Shown here one piece after another: positions 15,865-26,404 of a DNA stretch of 64,000 bases (its first letter is position 1; each line of letters begins with the position of its first letter). Source of the stretch: Streptomyces aculeolatus (GTDB taxonomy: Bacteria; Actinomycetota; Actinomycetes; Streptomycetales; Streptomycetaceae); NCBI RefSeq assembly GCF_020400605.1, contig NZ_JAINRD010000031.1, positions 33,231 to 97,230 of the forward strand, given 5' to 3'. The notes below the pieces were generated by a model. The model was not told the DNA's origin. It worked only from the letters and a program-made list of their open reading frames with translations, and searched no databases. Both the position numbers and the translations under genes were made by a program.

Positions 15865-16466
15865 TCCGCGTCCTGCTCGCCGACGACGAGCACCTCATCC
15901 GCGGCGCGCTGGCCGCGCTGCTCGCCCTGGAGGACGACCTCACGGTCGTCGCCGAGGCGGCCGGCGGCGACGAGGCGCTGGCCATGGCCCGCGCCCACCA
16001 GCCGGACGTCGCCGTGCTGGACCTGCAGATGCCCGGGCTCGACGGCGTCGCCGTGGCGGCTTCGCTGCGTACGGCGGCGCCCGGCTGCGCGGCGATGATC
16101 GTCACCAGCCACGGGCGCCCGGGCGCGCTGAAGCAGGCGCTGTCCGCGGGGGTGCGGGGATTCGTGCCCAAGACGGTCTCGGCGCAGCGGCTGGCGGAGG
16201 TGATCCGCACGGTGCACGGGGGCGGCCGGTACGTGGACCCGGAGCTGGCGGCGGACGCCATCGCGGCGGGCGACTCCCCGCTGACGCCGCGGGAGGCGGA
16301 GGTGCTGGAGCTGGCGGCGGACGGCGCCCCGGTCTCGGACATCGCCCGGCGCGCGTCGCTGACGCCGGGGACGGTGCGGAACTACCTGTCGTCGGCGATG
16401 ACGAAGCTCGACGCGGAGAACCGGCACGCGGCGGCCCGGCTGGCGAGGGAGCGCGGCTGGCTGTGA
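15861..16466 (+). CDS. LuxR/NarL-family response regulator
   Basis: A 201-residue response regulator, partner of the kinase just upstream (4-base overlap). The receiver domain has the acidic pocket 'LLADDEH', the phosphoacceptor Asp in 'VAVLDLQMPGLDG' and the conserved Lys in 'FVPKTV'. The C-terminal LuxR-type helix-turn-helix is 'LTPREAEVLELAADGAPVSDIARR' (part) with 'GTVRNYLSSAMTKL'. It resembles DesR. It probably activates the preceding ABC exporter genes and its own operon. Confidence 0.93.
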   Translation: MIRVLLADDEHLIRGALAALLALEDDLTVVAEAAGGDEALAMARAHQPDVAVLDLQMPGLDGVAVAASLRTAAPGCAAMIVTSHGRPGALKQALSAGVRGFVPKTVSAQRLAEVIRTVHGGGRYVDPELAADAIAAGDSPLTPREAEVLELAADGAPVSDIARRASLTPGTVRNYLSSAMTKLDAENRHAAARLARERGWL

Positions 16467-16560
16467 GACCGCCCGCTCCGCACCTCCCCGCGGCACAACA
16501 CGCAAGGCCCCTGGCGCTGCCCGGGGCCCCGCCCCTTTCTGTGCCAGGATCAGGGGTGCC

Positions 16561-17517
16561 ATGACTGCGACCACAGCAAGTACCGCATCCGCGCCCGCCT
16601 CCGCCGGCGCCGCGCCCGCCCACGCGCCCGCGTCTGCGCCCGAGCCCGCGGCGCTGCACGGGCCAGTCCTCCAGTGGTTCCACGAGCACGCCCGCGACCT
16701 GCCGTGGCGCCGGCCGGAAGCCGGCCCGTGGGGCGTCATGGTCAGCGAGTTCATGCTGCAGCAGACGCCGGTGAGCCGCGTGCTCCCCGTCTACACGCAG
16801 TGGCTGAAGCGCTGGCCCCGCCCCGCCGACCTGGCCGCCGAGGCACCCGGCGAGGCCGTGCGGGCCTGGGGCCGGCTCGGCTACCCGCGCCGCGCCCTGC
16901 GGCTGCACGCCGCCGCCACCGCCATAAAGGAACGGCACAACGGCGACGTGCCCAAGCGGCACCCGCAGCTCCTCGCGCTGCCCGGCATCGGCGAGTACAC
17001 CGCGGCCGCCGTCGCCTCCTTCGCGTACGGGCAGCGGCACGCCGTGCTCGACACCAACGTCCGCCGGGTCTACGCCCGGCTGGTCGGCGGCACCGAGTTC
17101 CCGCCCGGCGCGACGACCGCCGTGGAGCGCCGCGTCGCACGCGAGTTGCTGCCCGACGAGGACGCCGAGGCGGCCCGCTGGGGCGCCGCGACGATGGAGC
17201 TGGGCGCGCTCGTCTGCACGGCCCGCAAGCCCGACTGCGGCAACTGCCCGGTGGCGACGCTGTGCGCCTGGCGGCTCGCCGGACACCCCGCGCATGCGGG
17301 CCCGCCGCGCCGCACGCAGTCGTACGCGGGCACGGACCGGCAGGTGCGCGGTCGGCTGCTGGCGGTGCTGCGGGACGCGGACGGGCCGGTGCCGCAGCAG
17401 CGGCTGGACGCCGTGTGGCACGAGCCGGTGCAGCGGGCGCGGGCGCTGGACAGCCTGGTGTCGGACGGCCTGGTGGAACCGCTGGCCGACGGTCTGTACC
17501 GGCTGCCGCAGAGCTGA
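16561..17517 (+). CDS. mutY: A/G-specific adenine glycosylase
   Basis: A 318-residue MutY base-excision repair glycosylase. It removes adenine mispaired with 8-oxoguanine. The catalytic Glu lies in 'VSEFMLQQTPVSRV', the helix-hairpin-helix in 'LLALPGIGEYTAAAVASFAYG' (part) with the following Asp in 'AVLDTNVRRVY', and the [4Fe-4S] ligands are C-x6-C-x2-C-x5-C in 'CTARKPDCGNCPVATLC'. The C-terminal Nudix-like 8-oxoG domain found in E. coli MutY is absent or replaced by a short segment, as in other actinobacteria. A 30-residue Ala/Pro-rich N-terminus precedes the fold. A hairpin follows the gene. Confidence 0.95.
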   Translation: MTATTASTASAPASAGAAPAHAPASAPEPAALHGPVLQWFHEHARDLPWRRPEAGPWGVMVSEFMLQQTPVSRVLPVYTQWLKRWPRPADLAAEAPGEAVRAWGRLGYPRRALRLHAAATAIKERHNGDVPKRHPQLLALPGIGEYTAAAVASFAYGQRHAVLDTNVRRVYARLVGGTEFPPGATTAVERRVARELLPDEDAEAARWGAATMELGALVCTARKPDCGNCPVATLCAWRLAGHPAHAGPPRRTQSYAGTDRQVRGRLLAVLRDADGPVPQQRLDAVWHEPVQRARALDSLVSDGLVEPLADGLYRLPQS

Positions 17518-17545
17518 CGGCCGCCGCCTCCCCGGACAGCGGACG

Positions 17546-17577
17546 GCGCGCCCGCCGCCGCCGGCGGGCGGGCGCGC
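17546..17577. terminator. GC-rich hairpin between mutY and the VOC gene
   Basis: An 11-bp perfect inverted repeat (17546-17556 with 17567-17577) lies between two convergent genes, 28 bp after mutY and 6 bp from the stop of the VOC gene. It probably terminates both transcripts. Confidence 0.65.
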
Positions 17578-17583
17578 TCGGCG

Positions 17584-18024
17584 TCAGGCCCAGGGCTTGC
17601 TGTGGTCCAGCCCGCCCTCCTGACGCTGCGTCAGCGAGTACCAGTTGCCGCTGTCGTCACGGAAGATCGCCTCGGTTCCGTACGGCCGCTCCTGCGGCTC
17701 CTGGATGAAGTCCACGCCCCGCTCCCGCAGCTTCTCGTACGTCGCCCGGCAGTCGTCGGTGTGGAACGCGCCGGCGCCCAGCACGCCCTTGCTGACGAGC
17801 GTCGTCAGCGCCTCGGCCGACTCCGGGTCGAGGCCGGGCCCCGTGGTCCGCATGAGGGCCAGCATGACGTCCGGCTGGCCGGGGACCCCGACCGTGATCC
17901 AGCGCATGCCCTCCCCCATCTCGATGTCGTCGCGGACCTCGAAGCCGAGTTTGTCGGCGAAGAAGTCGCGGCTGCGCTCCTGATCGGTGGTCCAGACGGT
18001 GGTGATGGCCAGGTTCGTGATCAT
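17584..18024 (-). CDS. VOC family protein (glyoxalase/bleomycin-resistance fold)
   Basis: A 146-residue soluble protein with one VOC module made of two beta-alpha-beta-beta-beta units. 'MITNLAITTVWTTDQERSRDFFADKLGFEV' (quoted in part) is the first, and 'FHTDDCRATYEKLRERGVDFIQ' (part) with 'IFRDDSGNWYSLTQ' the second. Possible metal ligands include His near 105 and Glu/Asp near the end. The family includes dioxygenases, glyoxalases and drug-binding proteins; the substrate is not evident. The ATG at 18024 with GGGAG upstream was chosen over a longer extension. An AraC gene 59 bp upstream on the same strand probably regulates it. Confidence 0.85.
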   Translation of the reverse strand: MITNLAITTVWTTDQERSRDFFADKLGFEVRDDIEMGEGMRWITVGVPGQPDVMLALMRTTGPGLDPESAEALTTLVSKGVLGAGAFHTDDCRATYEKLRERGVDFIQEPQERPYGTEAIFRDDSGNWYSLTQRQEGGLDHSKPWA

Positions 18025-18083
18025 GGCGTTCTCCCTGGTGGGGTGGTGCTTCGGTACTGCGGCCACGCTAGGCGGGCGCGGCC

Positions 18084-18515
18084 TCAGCCCGCTTCCTCAG
18101 AGTTGCGCTCCCTGATCCGCGGGTCGAACCCGCCGGCCCACAGCAGCGCGAAGCAGCCGGGTATGAGCGCGGTCCCGCGGCCCACGTGCGCGTCGCGGTA
18201 CGCGCTCGGGGAGAGCCCCGTACGCCGCTTGAAGCTCGCGGAGAACGTGCCGAGGGCGGAGAAGCCGACCAGGTGGCAGACCTCGGTGACGGAGAGGTTG
18301 CACGTGCGCAGTAGGTGCTCCGCGCGCTCCAGGCGGCGGCGCGTCAGGTACTGGCCGGGAGTCTCGCCGTAGGCGGCCTTGAAGGCGCGGATGAAGTGGT
18401 ACCGGGAGTAGCCGGCGTGCGTCGCCACCGCGTCCAGGTCGACCGTCGGGTCGGCCCAGTCGCGGTCCATGGCGTCCTTGGCGCTGCGCAGTGCGCGCAG
18501 ATCGGGGCGAAGCAC
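18084..18515 (-). CDS. AraC-family transcriptional regulator (short)
   Basis: A 143-residue protein made almost only of the AraC DNA-binding domain. The first helix-turn-helix is 'LDAVATHAGYSRYHFIRAFKAAYG' (part) and the second 'VTEVCHLVGFSALGTFSASFKRRTGLSP' (part). There is no N-terminal sensor domain. The start is a GTG at 18515 with weak ribosome-binding purines. It is co-directional with and just upstream of the VOC gene, a pairing common in Streptomyces where such short AraC proteins activate an adjacent VOC gene. The 192-bp stretch between it and the efflux pump's end shows no further gene. Confidence 0.87.
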   Translation of the reverse strand: MLRPDLRALRSAKDAMDRDWADPTVDLDAVATHAGYSRYHFIRAFKAAYGETPGQYLTRRRLERAEHLLRTCNLSVTEVCHLVGFSALGTFSASFKRRTGLSPSAYRDAHVGRGTALIPGCFALLWAGGFDPRIRERNSEEAG

Positions 18516-18707
18516 TCTTCGAGCATGGCACGCGCCACTGACAGCGGACCGCCGCCGGCCTCCGGCCCGTACGCACGGACGGGGCAGGGAGGGCCCGTAC
18601 GCGGGGGCAAAGATCCTCGGGAAGGCCGTGAACGCACGGACGGGCCGCGCGCCCCCCGCCCGCTACCGCCGGAGGCGCACGGCCCGCCATCGGGGGCCCC
18701 GGTCCGC

Positions 18708-20300
18708 TCAGACCTTCACCGGGGCCTCCGCCTCCGCTTGCGCGGAGCCCGGACCGGCGTCCCCGGCCGGTCCGGCGTCCTCTTTCGCCGGGGCGGCCCC
18801 GCGCAGCGGGACCTCCTTGACGAACCACGAGGCGAGGAACGCGAGCACCGCGACCGCGGTACCCCACAGGAAGACCTGGTGGGTGCCGTTCGAGACGGCG
18901 CTCAGGTACCCGTCCTTGATGTGCGTCGGCAGTTGCTCGATCAGCTCGGGGGTCAACTGCCCGCCGCCCACCGCCTTCTCGCCCGCGGGCCCGGTCTCCT
19001 CGGCCATCGTGTCGGCGACCCGGCTGCTGAAGATCGCGCCCATCAGCGCGACGCCGAAGGAGCCGCCGATGGTGCGGGTCAGGGTGATCGTCGAGCTGCC
19101 GGCGCCCATGTCGCGCATCTCCAGGCTGTTCTGCCCGACGAGCATCGACATCTGGATCATGAAGCCGAGTCCGGCGCCCATCACCGCCATGTAGAGACCG
19201 GAGGTCAGGCGGGAGGTGTCGGTGCCCATCGTGGACAGCAGGTACAGCCCGACGGTCAGGGCGGCGCCGCCGATGATCGGGTACATCCTGTAGCGCCCGG
19301 TCTTGGTCACGGCCCGGCCGACGAAGAGCGAGACGACCATGACGGGCAGCATCATCGGCAGGAGCAGCAGCCCGGAGTTGGTGGCCGAGGCACCCTGGAC
19401 GCTCTGCTGGAACAGCGGCAGGAAAGTGACGCCGCCGAACATCACGAAGCCGACGATGAAGCCGATCACGTTCATCAGCGTGAAGTTGCCGTTGCGGAAG
19501 ATGCGCAGCGGGATGATCGGTTCCGCGGCGCGGGTCTCGGCCCAGCCGAAGGCCGCGAGCGAGGCGGCGCCGAGCACGGACAGGCCGACGATCTGCACCG
19601 ACCCCCAGTCGTACTCCGTACCGCCCCAGGAGGTCACGAGCACCAGCGCGGTCAGCCCGATCGAGAGCAGGGCTGCTCCCGTGTAGTCCACGCGGGCCTT
19701 GATGCGCTTCTTCGGCAGGTGCAGGACCGTCGAGATGACGAAGAGCGAGACGGCGCCCAGGGGCAGGTTGATGTAGAACGCCCAGCGCCAGCCGAGGTGG
19801 TCGGTGATCGTCCCACCGACCAGCGGGCCGCCGATGGTCGCGATGCCCATGACGGCGGCCATCATGCCCTGGTACCGGCCGCGCTCGCGGGGCGGTACGA
19901 GGTCGCCGATGATCGCCATGACGCCGACGATGAGACCGCCGCCGCCCAGGCCCTGGATCGCGCGGAAGGCGATGAGCTGGCCCATGTCCTGGGCCATGCC
20001 GGAGAGCGCGGAGCCGATCAGGAAGACGACTATGGAGGACATGAAGATGCCCTTGCGGCCGTAGAGGTCACCGAACTTGCCCCACAGCGGCGTGGAGACG
20101 GCGATGGCCAGGGTGTACGCGGTGACCACCCAGGCGAGGTGGTCCAGGCCGCCGAGCTCGCCGACGATCGTGGGCATCGCGGTGCCGACGATCAGGTTGT
20201 CGAGCATCGCGAGCATCATGGTGATCATCAGGCCGAGCATGATCACCCTGACGTTGCGCGGCGGTGCTGGAACCGCCTCCTGATCCTTGGTCTCCGCCAT
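18708..20300 (-). CDS. MFS drug efflux transporter (DHA2, EmrB/QacA type)
   Basis: A 530-residue, 14-helix proton-coupled exporter. Early motifs include 'LAMLDNLIVGTAMPTIVGEL' and motif A 'GKFGDLYGRKGIF'; antiporter motif C is seen in 'GGPLVGGTITDHLGWRWAFYIN' (part). A large loop near the C-terminus ('AEETGPAGEKAVGGGQLTPELI', part) precedes the last helix, and the tail is Ala/Glu-rich. It is divergent from a TetR gene; the 102-bp shared region carries a long inverted repeat that is probably the TetR operator. The substrate is unknown; the family exports dyes, quaternary ammonium compounds and antibiotics. Confidence 0.93.
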   Translation of the reverse strand: MAETKDQEAVPAPPRNVRVIMLGLMITMMLAMLDNLIVGTAMPTIVGELGGLDHLAWVVTAYTLAIAVSTPLWGKFGDLYGRKGIFMSSIVVFLIGSALSGMAQDMGQLIAFRAIQGLGGGGLIVGVMAIIGDLVPPRERGRYQGMMAAVMGIATIGGPLVGGTITDHLGWRWAFYINLPLGAVSLFVISTVLHLPKKRIKARVDYTGAALLSIGLTALVLVTSWGGTEYDWGSVQIVGLSVLGAASLAAFGWAETRAAEPIIPLRIFRNGNFTLMNVIGFIVGFVMFGGVTFLPLFQQSVQGASATNSGLLLLPMMLPVMVVSLFVGRAVTKTGRYRMYPIIGGAALTVGLYLLSTMGTDTSRLTSGLYMAVMGAGLGFMIQMSMLVGQNSLEMRDMGAGSSTITLTRTIGGSFGVALMGAIFSSRVADTMAEETGPAGEKAVGGGQLTPELIEQLPTHIKDGYLSAVSNGTHQVFLWGTAVAVLAFLASWFVKEVPLRGAAPAKEDAGPAGDAGPGSAQAEAEAPVKV

Positions 20301-20312
20301 GGGCCCTCTCCC

Positions 20313-20383
20313 TACTTACTTGCCGCCCGGCTAGTGGGTACCATGAGAACGTACGCCGCTACTTGCCGGGCGTCAAGTAAGTA
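20313..20383. promoter_or_regulatory. Long inverted repeat, probable TetR operator
   Basis: Two 18-base arms (20313-20330 and 20366-20383) match in inverted orientation at 17 of 18 positions and are separated by 35 bases. Each arm carries a tacttg / caagta half. The right arm also forms a local site tacttg-N8-caagta (20360-20379). The region lies between the start codons of the efflux pump and the TetR regulator, so binding could repress both. Confidence 0.7.
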
Positions 20384-20402
20384 TCTGACGGAAGCAGGGA
20401 TC

Positions 20403-20963
20403 ATGGGGACGACCAGGGGCGACACCCGCCAGCGCATCCAGGACGTGGCACTGGAGCTCTTCGCCGACAAGGGTTATGACAAGACTTCCCTGCGCGAGAT
20501 CGCCGAACAGCTCGACGTCACGAAGGCCGCGCTCTACTACCACTTCAAGACCAAGGAGGACATCCTCGTCAGCCTGGTCGAGGACCACTTCGCGCGGGTC
20601 GACGAGCTGATCGCCTGGGGGCGCGACCAGCCGGCCACGCTGGAGACCAGGCTGGAGCTGCTGGCGCGGTACAGCGCGCTGCTCTCCGGCGGCAGCACCC
20701 TCTTCCGGTTCATGCAGGAGAACCAGGCGAGCATCCGCGAGCTGAGCCTCGGCGAAACCTTCAAGGCGCGCATGGGCGACATCATCGGCATGCTGCGCGA
20801 CAAGGACGCCGACCTGAAGGACCAGGCCCGCAGCGTCGCCGCGATCTTCACCATGCACGCCGGGATGTTCGCCCTGGCCGACGCCAAGGGCGACCCGGAG
20901 GAGAAGCGCCTCGCCTGCCTGGAGGTCGCGCAGGAGCTGGTGACGGCGGGCTACAAGGGCTGA
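20403..20963 (+). CDS. TetR-family transcriptional regulator
   Basis: A 186-residue repressor. The helix-turn-helix is 'RQRIQDVALELFADKGYDKTSLREIAEQLDVTKAALYYHFKTKEDIL' (span about 9-55; quoted only to identify it: key part 'LREIAEQLDVTKAALYYHF'). The C-terminal helical domain (about 60-186) would bind a ligand. The ATG at 20403 with GCAGGGA upstream gives the usual short N-terminal arm. It is divergent from the DHA2 pump and probably represses it and itself through the inverted repeat between them. A 19-bp hairpin follows the gene. Confidence 0.93.
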   Translation: MGTTRGDTRQRIQDVALELFADKGYDKTSLREIAEQLDVTKAALYYHFKTKEDILVSLVEDHFARVDELIAWGRDQPATLETRLELLARYSALLSGGSTLFRFMQENQASIRELSLGETFKARMGDIIGMLRDKDADLKDQARSVAAIFTMHAGMFALADAKGDPEEKRLACLEVAQELVTAGYKG

Positions 20964-21088
20964 CCCGGAGACGGCACGGCGTACCGCGCCGCTGCCCGCA
21001 CGGGCGTCACGTACGCGCCCGTACGCACCGCTCCGTACGCCTCCCGCAGGCCTCTCCCCTACGCACCCGGGCGCACCCGGCACGTACA

Positions 21089-21130
21089 CGCAGAGCCGCC
21101 CCGGACCACACGGTCCGGGGCGGCTCTGCG
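21089..21130. terminator. Bidirectional hairpin terminator, tetR / clpC
   Basis: A perfect 19-bp stem (21089-21107 with 21112-21130) with a 4-base loop lies between the convergent TetR and clpC genes, 30 bp from the clpC stop. It is the longest perfect stem in the window and should work for both genes. Confidence 0.88.
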
Positions 21131-21160
21131 TCGTACGGCGGAAGCCGAGCCGCTACGGGC

Positions 21161-23689
<2,529 letters not shown>

Positions 23690-24140
23690 CGTTAATCGCT
23701 CCTCAGAGCGGTCAGGCAGATCGGGGACGTTCCCCTCCCTGTCCTTCCGCAGCTTAGTCCCGCAAGCGGGGACCGCTCATTCCAACTGTCGACACCCGGA
23801 CCCTGACTCCGTCAGTCTCCTGCACCGGACATCCGACTACTGCTCCAACCTGATGGTGCGAGACGATGTTCCCGCAGGCCAGGCGAATACTCTCAATGCC
23901 GCTACGCCCATGGCGAACGCCACCCGCCGAAGCCTGCCAAGCCACCGCTCTCACCAGCGCCACTAGCCAAGTCTTACCCGCACTGCGGGCGGTGCCATCA
24001 GATTTTCCGGCCTCTTCCCTGCGCTGACGGCGAACACGGCGGAACGTCTGTGGACGCCGATGCGGGGAAGAAGAAGCGCGCTATGCGACCGGGATGACAC
24101 ATGTCGTAACCAACGCGGGCGCGACCGCGTTGCTCAGGGC
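23690..24140. other. clpC / SCO3374-like divergent intergenic region
   Basis: This 451-bp region has no ORF I can support on either strand, although short frames exist. It should contain the promoter(s) of clpC and those of the rightward SCO3374-family gene. Composition is less GC-biased than in genes. Apart from the ClgR-like motif I see only short dyads such as ctgac-tccg-tcag near 23803. Confidence 0.5.
24022..24032 (-). promoter_or_regulatory. Possible ClgR box upstream of clpC
   Basis: The 11 bases cgctgacggcg (plus strand) fit the core CGCYNANRGCG of the actinobacterial ClgR operator and are followed by aac, matching the right flank; the left flank does not match. It lies 333 bp upstream of the clpC start. 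The distance is long, so the site is tentative. Confidence 0.35.
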
Positions 24141-24959
24141 GTGACCGGTTCCGTGATCCCGCGCCAGACCGGCCCGCAGGGCAGACCCGGCCCGGCGGGC
24201 GGAAGCGGCGCGCGCGGCCGGAACGGGTCGGGTACGGGGACGGGCGGCACGAGGGCCGCGGCAGGCGCTGCGGCGGGCTCCGCGACGGGCACGGCGACCG
24301 GTGCTGCGGCGGGCTCCGGGACAAGGGCTGCGGCGGGCTCCGCGGGGGCGCCCGCGGCGGGCGGACTGTCAGCCGGGGCGCTGCGCTGCGACGTGCTGGA
24401 GATGCCCGCGGAGGCCGGCTGGGCGGTGCTGCGCAGGCGGCCGGCCACGGGGCCCGTGGGGCTGACCGGCGGCCGGATGCGCTTCCTGATCGCCGAGGGC
24501 GGCGCGGCGGAGCTGCCGGGGCTGCTGGACTGGCTGGAATGGGGCGGCATCCCGCTGGACCTGAGCGCGGCGCCGGCGGCGGTACGGAGCTGGCCGCCGA
24601 CGCTGTGGTTGCGCCCGCCCGGCCGGGCGGCGCTGGCGCGGCTCCCCGCGGTGCGGCTGCCCGTGGGCACCGAAGCCGGCCGCGGGGGCGGAGTCGTGGA
24701 CGGGGATGGCGTAGGAGATGACGCCTATGGCGTCGAGGACGTCGAAGACGCCGTCCGGGTTGCTGCCGAATCGGATGGGGACAGGAGTGACGCGGACGGC
24801 GGTGCCGTGCCGGCGCGGAACCGGGTTGCGGACCGGCCGGATCTGGTACGGCTGGTGAGCGCGGCGGCGACAGCCTGCCACCGCCTCACCCTGAACGTCA
24901 GCCGTTCGCCTTTTCGTATGCCTCGCGGATGTTCGCCGGAACACGGCCACGCTCGCTGA
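24141..24959 (+). CDS. SCO3374-family protein (function unknown)
   Basis: About 272 residues. A long Ala/Gly/Thr repeat-like N-terminus ('GSATGTATGAAAGSGTRAAA') precedes a conserved core that resembles the N-terminus of bifunctional primase/polymerase-like proteins: 'LRCDVLEMPAEAGWAVLRRR', then 'GRMRFLIAEGGAAELPGLLD' and 'WGGIPLDLSA'. The position next to clpC and lsr2 matches SCO3374 of S. coelicolor. The start is uncertain: a GTG at 24141 is chosen, but GTG 24153 or ATG 24060 are possible. The last 62 bp overlap the 3' end of lsr2 on the other strand. Function is unknown. Confidence 0.6.
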   Translation: MTGSVIPRQTGPQGRPGPAGGSGARGRNGSGTGTGGTRAAAGAAAGSATGTATGAAAGSGTRAAAGSAGAPAAGGLSAGALRCDVLEMPAEAGWAVLRRRPATGPVGLTGGRMRFLIAEGGAAELPGLLDWLEWGGIPLDLSAAPAAVRSWPPTLWLRPPGRAALARLPAVRLPVGTEAGRGGGVVDGDGVGDDAYGVEDVEDAVRVAAESDGDRSDADGGAVPARNRVADRPDLVRLVSAAATACHRLTLNVSRSPFRMPRGCSPEHGHAR

Positions 24960-25224
24960 CCTCGTAACCCTGCTCCTTCGCCCACGCGCGGATCTTCGCC
25001 GTGTCCTGGCTGCCGGACGCCCCGCCGCGGGAACGCTTCGTGGCGCGGCCACCGGTCCTGCGGCCGCTCTTCACGTACTGCTCCAGAGCGGTGCGCAGCT
25101 TTTCCGCGTTGGCAGTCGTGAGGTCGATCTCGTAGGACTTGCCGTCGAGAGCGAACGTCACGGTCTCGTCTGCCTCACCGCCATCGAGATCATCGACGAG
25201 AAGGACCTGTACCTTCTGAGCCAC
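24898..25224 (-). CDS. lsr2: Nucleoid-associated protein Lsr2
   Basis: A 108-residue xenogeneic silencer that binds and bridges AT-rich DNA; in Streptomyces it represses specialised-metabolite clusters. The N-terminal oligomerisation domain reads 'MAQKVQVLLVDDLDGGEADE' and 'FALDGKSYEIDLTTANAEKL'; a basic linker 'KSGRRTGGRATKRSRGG' follows; the C-terminal DNA-binding domain has 'IRAWAKEQGYEVSERGRVP' with the Arg-Gly-Arg minor-groove motif. It starts with GTG preceded by AAAGGGAAG. Its 3' end is overlapped by the convergent SCO3374-like gene. The paralogue at 11754 is the LsrL type. Confidence 0.96.
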   Translation of the reverse strand: MAQKVQVLLVDDLDGGEADETVTFALDGKSYEIDLTTANAEKLRTALEQYVKSGRRTGGRATKRSRGGASGSQDTAKIRAWAKEQGYEVSERGRVPANIREAYEKANG

Positions 25225-25344
25225 CGGGCTTCCCTTTCATCGGAACAATGTGTGCTGGCGAAAGCAAACCGCTTTTCAGCGGAAAACTCAAACCCTGTCG
25301 GAGAACTCGCGCAACAATATCTTCGCGATTCGGACAAAGCGTCA

Positions 25345-25863
25345 TCAGAGATGCAGCAGCATCCTGCTGTTGCCGAGGGTGTTGGGCTTCACCCGCTCCA
25401 GGTCCAGGAACTCGGCAACGCCCTCGTCATACGAGCGCAGCAGCTCACTGTAGACGTCCTGGTCCACCGGAGTCTCGCCGATCTCGACGAAGCCGTGCTT
25501 GGCGAAGAAGTCGACTTCGAACGTGAGGCAGAAAATTCTGCTGACGCCGAGCCAGCGGGCGGTGTGCAGCAACTTGTCAAGGAGTTGGTGGCCGATGCCG
25601 GTGCCCTTGCGGGCCGGATCCACGGCCAGCGTACGCACCTCCGCGAGGTCCTCCCACATCACGTGCAGCGCTCCGCAGCCGACCACGGCGGCGTCCACGT
25701 CCCGCTCGGCGACCCAGAACTCCTGGATGTCCTCGTAAAGCGTCACGGTGGCTTTGTCGAGAAGGATGTCACGGTGCACGTAGGGGTCGAGCAGCCGGCG
25801 GATGGCCCGGACATCCGAGGTGCGGGCGCGCCGGATGGTGACCCCGTAAGAATCGCTGGGCAT
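25345..25863 (-). CDS. Amino-acid N-acetyltransferase (GNAT, short ArgA type)
   Basis: A 172-residue GNAT enzyme. The acetyl-CoA binding motif A is 'VRTLAVDPARKGTGIGHQLL', and 'FCLTFEVDFFAKHGFVEIGETPVDQDVYSE' (span about 121-150) is characteristic of N-acetylglutamate synthase-like proteins. Short stand-alone enzymes of this type (M. tuberculosis Rv2747) acetylate glutamate or glutamine in arginine synthesis. It lies 14 bp downstream of the BlaI-type regulator and upstream of lsr2 on the same strand. No kinase-like domain is fused, unlike E. coli ArgA. Confidence 0.85.
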   Translation of the reverse strand: MPSDSYGVTIRRARTSDVRAIRRLLDPYVHRDILLDKATVTLYEDIQEFWVAERDVDAAVVGCGALHVMWEDLAEVRTLAVDPARKGTGIGHQLLDKLLHTARWLGVSRIFCLTFEVDFFAKHGFVEIGETPVDQDVYSELLRSYDEGVAEFLDLERVKPNTLGNSRMLLHL

Positions 25864-25878
25864 GACTTGACGCTATCG

Positions 25879-26292
25879 TCACGCGCTTGCTTCGCTGTCA
25901 CCGGCTTCGGTGTCACCGGGTGAGTCCAGCGACACGACGCGTAGCGCATCGCGCAGCGCGTCGAGCTGGGCCGGCGACATCATGCCGAAGAACGCGACAA
26001 GCGCGGCAGCGGGATTGTCGCTGGCGGCCCACGCCTCGTTCATGAGTGCGGCGGAGTAGGCGGCCCGGGTGGAGACCGCTTCATATCGATAGGCGCGGCC
26101 TTCGGGTGCCCGCCGCAGCCAGCCCTTCTGGTGGAGGTTGTCCATTACGGTCATGACGGTGGTGTACGCGAGAGAGCGTTCCTGCTGGAGGTCTTCCAGC
26201 ACTTCCCGGACGGTGACCGGGCGGTTCCACTCCCACACCCGGGTCATGACCGTGTCTTCGAGCTCTCCCAATGGCCGGACCACGCCCAGCAC
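25879..26292 (-). CDS. BlaI/MecI/CopY-family transcriptional regulator
   Basis: A 137-residue winged-helix repressor. 'LGELEDTVMTRVWEWNRPVTVREVLEDL' (span about 8-35) starts the domain, and the recognition region is 'LAYTTVMTVMDNLHQKGWL' followed by 'GRAYRYEA', both typical of BlaI. The C-terminal part forms the dimer. The start is GTG at 26292; a GTG three codons later is possible. No BlaR-type sensor protease is adjacent, so the signal is unclear. It precedes the acetyltransferase gene in a likely operon with 14-bp spacing. Confidence 0.87.
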   Translation of the reverse strand: MLGVVRPLGELEDTVMTRVWEWNRPVTVREVLEDLQQERSLAYTTVMTVMDNLHQKGWLRRAPEGRAYRYEAVSTRAAYSAALMNEAWAASDNPAAALVAFFGMMSPAQLDALRDALRVVSLDSPGDTEAGDSEASA

Positions 26293-26404
26293 AATACCCG
26301 TAGGAGCGTGAACAATGGGGCGATTGGGACGGGGAAGGGAGCGGCGGGCGTGGCGATTCCGGCGGCGGAGGCGGGCCCGTCGCCGCGGTTAGGGTTACCC
26401 GGCG

